This document shows, in pieces, positions 14,046-18,826 of a stretch of DNA of 18,826 nt. A model generated the notes under the pieces. That model was given only the letters and a program-made list of their open reading frames with translations, ran no database searches and was not told the origin of the DNA. The translations under genes were made by a program, and so were the position numbers. Within the stretch, counting starts at the first letter, position 1; each line of letters begins with the position of its first letter. This DNA is from Vulcanimicrobiota bacterium (lineage in GTDB: Bacteria > Vulcanimicrobiota > Vulcanimicrobiia > Vulcanimicrobiales > Vulcanimicrobiaceae), in contig JACRTZ010000294.1 of assembly GCA_014304965.1 (NCBI GenBank), forward strand, positions 1-18,826. Direction: 5' to 3'.

Positions 14046-15521
14046 TTAGCCGCGCGCCGCGAGGAGGTCGCGGAGCCGATGTTTTTCGACCTTGCCGAGA
14101 GCATTTCGCGGCAGATGCTCGATCGCGACGATTTCGCGGGGGATTTTGAAACTGGCTAGCCGCAGCCCTAGCGCCGTGCGGATCGCCTCGGCGTCGAGTT
14201 CGCCGGCACACTCGACAAAGGCGACGGGCAATTCTCCGCGCGCCGGATCGGGTGCGCCGATCACGGCGCTCGCGCGAATTCCGGGCAACGCGTTCAATTC
14301 GTTTTCTACTTCCAGCGGATACACATTGAAACCGCCGGTGATGATCAATTCCTTGAGGCGGCCGACGATCCGATAGACTTCGTTTTCCGCATCGTACGTC
14401 GCGAGATCGCCGCTCTTGTACCAGCGCATGCCTTCGTCGTCGCAGAAAAACGCCGCAGCCGTCGCTTGCGGCGCGTTCCAATAGCCGCGCGTCACCGAAG
14501 GACCGCCGACGAGCAATTCGCCGACCTCGCCCGCGGGCACGGCGGTTCCCGTTTCGCGCTCCGCGACGCGTACGCGAACGCCCGGCAGCGGGATGCCGAC
14601 GCTTCCGGCGACGCGCGGTCCGCCGAAACGGTTGCCGAGCGCAAAACCGAATTCCGTCGCGCCGTACCGTTCGAGGATTTGCACGCCGAAGCGCTTTTCG
14701 AAGGCGGTGAAAACGTCGGGGGCGAGTGCCGCGGAGCCCGACACCCACAGTCGCAATGCCGGCGGTTCGCCGTCGAGCGCTTCGAGCAGGCGCACGTACA
14801 TCGTCGGTACGCCGAAAAACATCGTCACGTCGTCACGCCGCAGCGTTGCGAGTGCCGTTGCGGCGTCGAAGCGGGCGTCGAAGATGAAACGGCCGCCGCT
14901 TGCGAGCGTTCCGTTAAAGCCCGCGCTCAAACCGTGCGTGTGAAAAAGCGGCAGCGCCGCGTACAGCGTGTCGCGCGCGCTCCAGCGCCAGGCGGTGACG
15001 ACTTGCGAAGCGATCGCCGCGAGGTTGCCGTGCGTCATCACGGCGCCTTTGCTGCGGCCAGTCGTTCCGCTCGTGTAGATGATGACCGCATCGTCGTCGG
15101 CTCCCGGCGCGGGGTGCGGCATCGTTGCGGGAGTGGATTGCGAAGCCCACGCCTCGACGGTGGCGGCATCGACGATGCGCGCGGCCGGAAAGGCCGCGAC
15201 GTGCGGCTTCGTCGTTTCGCTCGCGACGACGACCGACACGTTCGCATCCGAGAGGACGTGTTCGAGTTCGGCCGCCCGGTAAAGGACGTTGACGGGAACG
15301 ACGATCGCGCCCAGGCGCAACGCACCCAGGTACGCAAACGCGAACCCAAGGCGGTTTTCCGAAAAGATCGCGAGCCGATCGCCGCGCCGCACCCCGGTTT
15401 CGCGCAAGTGCGCGGCGACTCGCAGCGAGCCCGCGTACAATTCGTCATAAGTGACGTCGTTGAGGGCAGGCGCTCCGCCGCGTTCGGCGCGTGCGGCGTC
15501 GAGAAAATCCAGAATGGTCAT
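14046..15521 (-). CDS. ANL-superfamily acyl-CoA synthetase, malonyl-CoA synthetase (MatB)-like
   Basis: This 491-residue adenylate-forming enzyme activates a carboxylic acid with ATP and then forms the CoA thioester. Motifs are complete: the phosphate loop YTSGTTGRSKG (149-159), the PLFHTHGL stretch (191-198), YGATE (286-290), SGDLATYD (370-377), the hinge region GRLKELIITGGFNVYP (387-402) and the catalytic lysine K477 in NALGKVEK. FGVPTMYVRLL (236-246) places R244 where malonyl-CoA synthetases have the arginine that binds the substrate's distal carboxylate. Overall wording of the motifs is closest to MatB, so malonate or methylmalonate is the favoured substrate; a medium- or long-chain acid remains possible. 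The ATG at 15521 is chosen over longer starts because the ANL fold begins there and the upstream frame overlaps the divergent kinase. The distance to that gene is 39 nt. Confidence 0.82.
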   Translation of the reverse strand: MTILDFLDAARAERGGAPALNDVTYDELYAGSLRVAAHLRETGVRRGDRLAIFSENRLGFAFAYLGALRLGAIVVPVNVLYRAAELEHVLSDANVSVVVASETTKPHVAAFPAARIVDAATVEAWASQSTPATMPHPAPGADDDAVIIYTSGTTGRSKGAVMTHGNLAAIASQVVTAWRWSARDTLYAALPLFHTHGLSAGFNGTLASGGRFIFDARFDAATALATLRRDDVTMFFGVPTMYVRLLEALDGEPPALRLWVSGSAALAPDVFTAFEKRFGVQILERYGATEFGFALGNRFGGPRVAGSVGIPLPGVRVRVAERETGTAVPAGEVGELLVGGPSVTRGYWNAPQATAAAFFCDDEGMRWYKSGDLATYDAENEVYRIVGRLKELIITGGFNVYPLEVENELNALPGIRASAVIGAPDPARGELPVAFVECAGELDAEAIRTALGLRLASFKIPREIVAIEHLPRNALGKVEKHRLRDLLAARG

Positions 15522-15560
15522 GCGGGCGAGAGCCTTTCGCGAGATGGGTAGAAGGTCCGG

Positions 15561-16451
15561 GTGGACGCGACGATCGTGGTCAACCTCGGGTCGCGTCGCT
15601 CGCGCGGCGAGGTCGAACGCATCGGCGAGGCTGCCCGCGCACGGGGCATCGAGGTCCGTGAGATTCGCGCGGCCAGCGGTGGTCGGCGGCTGCGCCGGGA
15701 GCTCGAACGCGCGCGCGCGAGCGGCGTGCCCAGCGTGCTGGTTGCGGGCGGAGACGGCTCGATGACGCTGGCTGCGAACGTCTTCGCGCATTCACAGGTC
15801 GCGATCGGCGTTCTGCCGCTGGGAACCGGGAACAGTTTTGCCCAGACGCTCGGCATAGAACTCGATCTCGAGAAGGCGCTCGACGTCGTCGCGGGCGGGC
15901 GGATCGCCGGCGTGGACTTGGGCATCGTGAACGGACGCTACTTTGCAAACTTCGCGACGGTCGGTTTCACGGCCGAGGTCGCGGCAGCGGCGCCGAACTG
16001 GCTCAAGCGCATCTTCGGTCCCGTCGCCTACGTTTTGGGCGGCCTCAAGACGATGGTCACGCACGAAGCGTTCTCCGCCGAAATCCTCGCCGACGGCGAA
16101 CGGTTCGAACTCAAGACGCGGCACGTCATCGTCGCCTCGGGCAGGATCTTCGGCCGCCAACCCGTGCTTCCCGACGCCTCGCCTACGAGCGGAAAACTCG
16201 CGGCATTCACGTCGGGCGGCACGACGCGCACCGACCTCATCCGCACGTTCGTGGCCTTTGCGCTCGGCATGCAAACGAGCCTCGGCGACGCGCATCCCTT
16301 CTCGGCCGAACGCATCGAGGTGCTCGCCCGGCCGCCGCAGCCGGTGGACCTCGACGGCGAACGGTTCGGAAAGACGCCGGCGCACTTTGAGATCGTCCGC
16401 CGAGCCTTGCACGTCTTCGTTCCCGCCGATTTCGTGGATCTCGGAGCGTAG
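15561..16451 (+). CDS. Diacylglycerol kinase family lipid kinase (YegS/LCB5-like)
   Basis: This 296-residue protein shows the DAGK catalytic signature: VAGGDGSMTLAANV (about 61-74) with the nucleotide-binding GGDGS, then LPLGTGNSFAQTLG (85-98), and a C-terminal beta-rich domain with IGRQPVLPDA-like and GTTRTDLIR elements. The family phosphorylates diacylglycerol or other lipid alcohols with ATP at the inner face of the membrane. The exact lipid cannot be read from sequence. The GTG at 15561 has AGAAGG 5 nt upstream. It is 5 nt upstream of a PAP2 phosphatase gene in the same direction, so the pair could run a phosphorylation-dephosphorylation cycle on phosphatidic acid or isoprenoid phosphates. 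The gene is divergent from the CoA-synthetase gene with a 39-nt gap, too short for two separate promoters outside the coding regions. Confidence 0.88.
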   Translation: MDATIVVNLGSRRSRGEVERIGEAARARGIEVREIRAASGGRRLRRELERARASGVPSVLVAGGDGSMTLAANVFAHSQVAIGVLPLGTGNSFAQTLGIELDLEKALDVVAGGRIAGVDLGIVNGRYFANFATVGFTAEVAAAAPNWLKRIFGPVAYVLGGLKTMVTHEAFSAEILADGERFELKTRHVIVASGRIFGRQPVLPDASPTSGKLAAFTSGGTTRTDLIRTFVAFALGMQTSLGDAHPFSAERIEVLARPPQPVDLDGERFGKTPAHFEIVRRALHVFVPADFVDLGA

Positions 16452-16456
16452 CGATC

Positions 16457-17071
16457 GTGGAAGCGCGCTGGGCGCTCGCGTCGTTAGTATGCTTCGCCGC
16501 CTTTTTTGCGCTGGCCGCGATCGTTTCGACCAGGCCGCCGACCCGCACCGATCGGCTTGCGATCGCGTTGCGTGGCTACGGCGTTCCGCTCGCGATCCTT
16601 TTCACGCGGCTCGGCCGCTGGTATGTCGTCACCTTCGTCTGCATCGCGGCGCTGGCGGTCACGTGGAGCGCTGGACGGCACGCCGTAACGATCGTGGCGT
16701 GGGTCGGCCTTTCGCAACTCTTGTCGCAAGCGGTCGTGATGATGTTCAAGCACCGGTTGCGCCGCATCCGGCCCGATTATTGGCTGCACGTTCAAGAAGC
16801 GGACACGTCGTGTCCGAGCGGCCATTCCGTCACGGGACTCGTGTTTTACGCGACGCTCGCGTCGCTCGCGGCGGCGAGTCCCGCGCTGCCGCACGCGGTC
16901 GCGGTCGTCGCGGTCGTCGCGCTGGCGATATGCGCCGTCGGGTTACCTTGGTCGCGCTTGGCGCTCGGCGCGCACTACTTCACGGACGTCGTGTGCGGTC
17001 TCTTGTTCGGCGCCGGCTGGGCTTTTGCGCTCTACGCGCTGGCGTTGCGCGCCGGCGCGGTCCCGTCATAA
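16457..17071 (+). CDS. PAP2-superfamily membrane phosphatase
   Basis: This 204-residue integral-membrane protein has about five or six transmembrane segments and all three PAP2 motifs: K-x6-RP at 98-106 (KHRLRRIRP), PSGH at 120-123 and SR-x5-H-x3-D at 166-177 (SRLALGAHYFTD). The catalytic histidines are H123 and H173. The family removes phosphate from phosphatidate, undecaprenyl diphosphate or phosphatidylglycerophosphate. Substrate choice is open here, but the adjacent lipid kinase favours a phosphatidate-type lipid. The GTG at 16457 has GGAG about 10 nt upstream. It lies 5 nt after the kinase stop, hence an operon. The stop is 7 nt from the end of the convergent SDR gene, and no terminator is visible in between. 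Confidence 0.88.
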   Translation: MEARWALASLVCFAAFFALAAIVSTRPPTRTDRLAIALRGYGVPLAILFTRLGRWYVVTFVCIAALAVTWSAGRHAVTIVAWVGLSQLLSQAVVMMFKHRLRRIRPDYWLHVQEADTSCPSGHSVTGLVFYATLASLAAASPALPHAVAVVAVVALAICAVGLPWSRLALGAHYFTDVVCGLLFGAGWAFALYALALRAGAVPS

Positions 17072-17078
17072 CGCGGCG

Positions 17079-17813
17079 TTAGCGTCCGCCGCCGACGGGC
17101 AAGACCGCGCCCGTCACGTACGACGCCGCCGAAGACAGCAGCCATAAGACGGCTTCCACTACTTCAACCGCCGTGCCGGCGCGTTGCATTGGAATCGAAC
17201 GCCGCAAACGCTCGAGCCGCTCGGGTGCGCCCGCGGCCGCATGCAAGCCCGTTTCGATCAAGCCCGGTGAAACCGCATTGACGCGAATGTTTTGCGCCGC
17301 GACCTCGCGGGCGAGCCCGACCGTGAAGGTTTCGATCGCGCCTTTCGACGCCGCGTAATGCAGCCATTCGCCCGCGCCGCCGATGTCGGCGGCGCGCGAC
17401 GAAACGTTGACGATCGCGCCGCCGCCGGATCCGGACATACGCCGCACCGCCTCGCGCGCGCACAGCATGGTGCCGGCAACGTTGACGGCAAGGACGCGTG
17501 CCACGTCCGCCGCGTCGAGGTCGGTGAAGGAACCGAGTCGCCCCGTGATGCCCGCGTTGTTGACCAGCGCCGAGGGAGTTCCGAGCTCGCGGCCGACGGC
17601 GTCGAACATTGCGACGACCGCTTTTTCGTCGGACACGTCGGCCCGAACCGCGAGCGCCCGGCGATCGTACGAACGCACGGCGTGAGCGACGGCGTCCGCG
17701 CCCGCCTCGTCATGTAAGAAGTTGAGCGCGACGTCGTAGCCCCGCGCGGCAGCCAGCGTCGCAACCGCCGCGCCGATCCCGCGGCTCGCGCCCGTTACGA
17801 GAAGGACCGGCAC
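17079..17813 (-). CDS. SDR family oxidoreductase (FabG-like)
   Basis: This 244-residue classical short-chain dehydrogenase/reductase has the NAD(P)-binding TGASRGIG (7-14), NNAG (85-88) and active-site tetrad N111, S138, Y153 and K157 (YAASK). Features such as NIRVNAVSPGLIETGL follow the classical family. The C-terminus ends VTGAVLPVGGGR, near the usual V-DGG end. The closest general type is FabG-like 3-oxoacyl reductase or a sugar/alcohol dehydrogenase; the substrate cannot be fixed. The start GTG at 17813 gives an N-terminus that goes straight into the first beta strand. It follows the DUF1003 stop by 7 nt on the same strand. With the nearby CoA synthetase it may belong to acyl metabolism, but these genes are separated by the convergent kinase/phosphatase pair. 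Confidence 0.9.
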   Translation of the reverse strand: MPVLLVTGASRGIGAAVATLAAARGYDVALNFLHDEAGADAVAHAVRSYDRRALAVRADVSDEKAVVAMFDAVGRELGTPSALVNNAGITGRLGSFTDLDAADVARVLAVNVAGTMLCAREAVRRMSGSGGGAIVNVSSRAADIGGAGEWLHYAASKGAIETFTVGLAREVAAQNIRVNAVSPGLIETGLHAAAGAPERLERLRRSIPMQRAGTAVEVVEAVLWLLSSAASYVTGAVLPVGGGR

Positions 17814-17820
17814 GCGTCCG

Positions 17821-18282
17821 TTAGCCCGAGTCTTCCTGGGCCAACTGCAAGACGGCGCCTTTGATCGCTTCCACGTCGAGTTCCGTCTTCGTCGCGATGG
17901 CGATCAGAATGCGCTCTTGAACTTCTTGGTGGTAGAGCAGCCGTGAGATCGCCTCGTGATCGTGCTGCGCCCGAAGTTCGGCGTGCTGCGACGACTGCTT
18001 TTGCGCGACGGCGATGATGAAGATCAGGATCAGTTGCACGATATTCGAAATCGTGAGCAAGAACGCGAACGGATACGGGTCGAAGTGGGTCAACGTACCC
18101 ACGATGATCCAGATGAATTGCAAGAGGATCGCGAGCATCAGCGCGATCGGCGCGCCCGTCGCGTCGGCAATCCGCTTGCAAAACTTTTCGATCGGCGAGA
18201 GTTGGTCCAAATGGTCTTGGTTGACGTTGTGGAGCAACGGGTGATCGGACGGCGTGATGAGCGGAACGTCGGCAGTCGTCAT
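17821..18282 (-). CDS. DUF1003 integral membrane protein
   Basis: This 153-residue protein has two transmembrane helices at about 44-63 (APIALMLAILLQFIWIIVG) and 72-93. They are joined by the DUF1003 motif THFDPYPFAFLLTISN, and followed by the QKQSSQHAELRAQHDHE helix, which is typical of the family. N- and C-termini are soluble, the latter alpha-helical. DUF1003 function is unknown; members are small bacterial membrane proteins. The ATG at 18282 is preceded directly by a TATACT box, so the transcript may start on or within one nucleotide of the ATG (leaderless). No Shine-Dalgarno sequence is seen, in keeping with that. It is read with the SDR gene, which begins 7 nt beyond its stop. Confidence 0.82.
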   Translation of the reverse strand: MTTADVPLITPSDHPLLHNVNQDHLDQLSPIEKFCKRIADATGAPIALMLAILLQFIWIIVGTLTHFDPYPFAFLLTISNIVQLILIFIIAVAQKQSSQHAELRAQHDHEAISRLLYHQEVQERILIAIATKTELDVEAIKGAVLQLAQEDSG

Positions 18283-18288
18283 GGCGCC

Positions 18289-18297
18289 AGTATAGCA
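18289..18297 (-). promoter_or_regulatory. Extended -10 promoter, possibly leaderless, for DUF1003
   Basis: The minus strand reads TGCTATACTGGCGCC and then the ATG. TATACT (18294-18289) is a 5/6 match to the -10 consensus and is preceded by TG-N (extended -10). The expected transcription start, about 7 nt downstream, falls on the A of the start codon. The -35 region is poor. It lies in the 21-nt gap and the tail of the upstream permease gene. Confidence 0.5.
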
Positions 18298-18303
18298 GAA
18301 CGG

Positions 18304-18826
18304 TCAGCGTTTCTGCCACGGAACGAGTACGCTTTCGAGCCGGCCGGCGAGTGCCGTGAGGGCATAACCCAGTAACGACACGGCGACGATCGCGACGTAG
18401 AGTGTTTGCACGTCGAACAACTGGTTGCTGTTGAAGATCGTGAACCCCAGGCCCGACCGGGCCGCGACGAACTCGGCGGCAACCGCCAAGACCACGGCGA
18501 GACCGATGGCGACGCGCGCGCCCGCCATGATGCTCGGCAAGGCCCCGGGCAGCAAGACGCGCAGGTAGAAGGTGCGCGGGGTCAGGCGGTATGCGCGCGC
18601 CACGTCGAGATAGATACGCCCGATCTGCCGGACCCCGGATTCGGCGTTGATGACCATGACGAAGAATACGCCGATCGCGACGGTGACGTACTTCGACGCT
18701 TCCGCCAGCCCGAAAATGAACATGATCAACGGCAGCAGAGCGATTTTCGGGATCGGGTACAGGAGCGCGACCAGCGGATCGAAGTACGCCCGGACGTAGC
18801 GGTTGACGCCATCGCGAGGCCGAGCG
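18304..18826 (-). CDS. ABC transporter permease, NitT/TauT family, N-terminus beyond window
   Basis: The frame is open to the right edge of the window, so the N-terminal part is missing; about 173 residues are visible. The sequence contains a typical BPD permease core: ALLYPIPKIALLPLIMF, then an EAA-type loop around DVARAYRLTPRTFYLRVLLPGALP, and helices such as AGARVAIGLAVVLAVAAEF. The conserved position of the loop and LP is that of SsuC/TauC/NrtB-like permeases. These move aliphatic sulfonates, taurine, nitrate, cyanate or similar small anions, with a periplasmic binding protein and an ATPase that must lie outside the window. The first translated residue in the window is not the true start; frames beginning at the internal TTG (18729) are internal. 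It is followed after 21 nt by the DUF1003 gene. Confidence 0.85.
   Translation of the reverse strand, partial: ARPRDGVNRYVRAYFDPLVALLYPIPKIALLPLIMFIFGLAEASKYVTVAIGVFFVMVINAESGVRQIGRIYLDVARAYRLTPRTFYLRVLLPGALPSIMAGARVAIGLAVVLAVAAEFVAARSGLGFTIFNSNQLFDVQTLYVAIVAVSLLGYALTALAGRLESVLVPWQKR

Noticed and set aside
13919..14104. Small 61-codon open frame between DUF1232 and the CoA synthetase
   Set aside because: No motif or ribosome binding site, and it runs across the predicted terminator.
14466..15551. Plus-strand open frame of 361 codons opposite the CoA synthetase
   Set aside because: Arg/Glu/Val-rich low-complexity composition, no domain, and no ribosome binding site; the opposite strand encodes a complete ANL enzyme.
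15522..15791. Upstream extension of the CoA-synthetase frame to 15791
   Set aside because: It would overlap the lipid-kinase gene and encodes non-ANL sequence; the fold begins at the ATG at 15521.
1..18826. tRNA, rRNA, CRISPR arrays, insertion sequences, phage or toxin-antitoxin genes
   Set aside because: I looked for cloverleaf-like segments, spaced repeats, inverted-repeat-bounded transposase genes and small paired genes and found none I could support.

Overview
The window is a compact stretch of a GC-rich (by eye about two-thirds G+C) bacterial chromosome. Genes abut or overlap by 4 nt, and GTG is the commonest start codon (11 of the 19 genes whose start lies inside the window; one is TTG). 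There are no rRNA or tRNA genes, mobile elements, phage genes or CRISPR repeats, and no gene-free stretch longer than about 125 bases. Lineage is inferred only. A Tad pilus locus, a MalT-like ATPase/BTAD regulator and many proteins with only domain-level matches suggest an uncultured environmental group such as Eremiobacterota (WPS-2), but Actinobacteriota, Chloroflexota or Armatimonadota cannot be excluded from sequence reading alone.

Region 1 (1-6589, all +) is a Tad/Flp type IVc pilus locus. A 5'-truncated Ig-like exported protein is followed by a small Flp pilin gene (539-703), which is easily missed because it is short and starts with GTG. A strong intrinsic terminator comes next, then the assembly genes in a tightly coupled series: CpaA/TadV prepilin peptidase, CpaB/RcpC, a single-chain TadZ-TadA fusion ATPase, TadB, TadC and a second prepilin peptidase. 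TadZ-TadA, TadB and TadC form the motor and inner-membrane platform, CpaB links to the outer channel, and the peptidases mature the pilins. The secretin (CpaC/RcpA), TadD and TadE/F pseudopilins are not in the window.

Region 2 (6601-9800, +) holds a DUF192 protein and two tandem paralogous polytopic membrane proteins with a GT-C-like fold pattern and a shared C-terminal DGR domain. The upstream copy looks diverged.

Region 3 (9756-15521, all -) reads from right to left: a MatB-like (malonyl-)CoA synthetase, an intrinsic terminator, DUF1232 (YkvA-like), a minimal SUI1/YciH factor, a secreted protein of unknown function, a membrane protein with three Ig-like repeats, and the ATPase-BTAD regulator with its own predicted promoter. 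The regulator's 3' end overlaps the second membrane-protein gene tail to tail by 45 nt.

Region 4 (15561-17071, +) is a lipid pair, a diacylglycerol-kinase-family enzyme and a PAP2 phosphatase, divergent from the acyl-CoA synthetase. Region 5 (17079-18826, -) is an ABC transporter permease (NitT/TauT type, cut by the window end), a DUF1003 membrane protein that may be read from a leaderless extended -10 promoter, and an SDR oxidoreductase.

The most unusual features are the TadZ-TadA fusion, the pilin gene isolated by a terminator, the paired prepilin peptidases, and the unclassified Ig-repeat membrane protein. I see no clearly new defence or mobile system.
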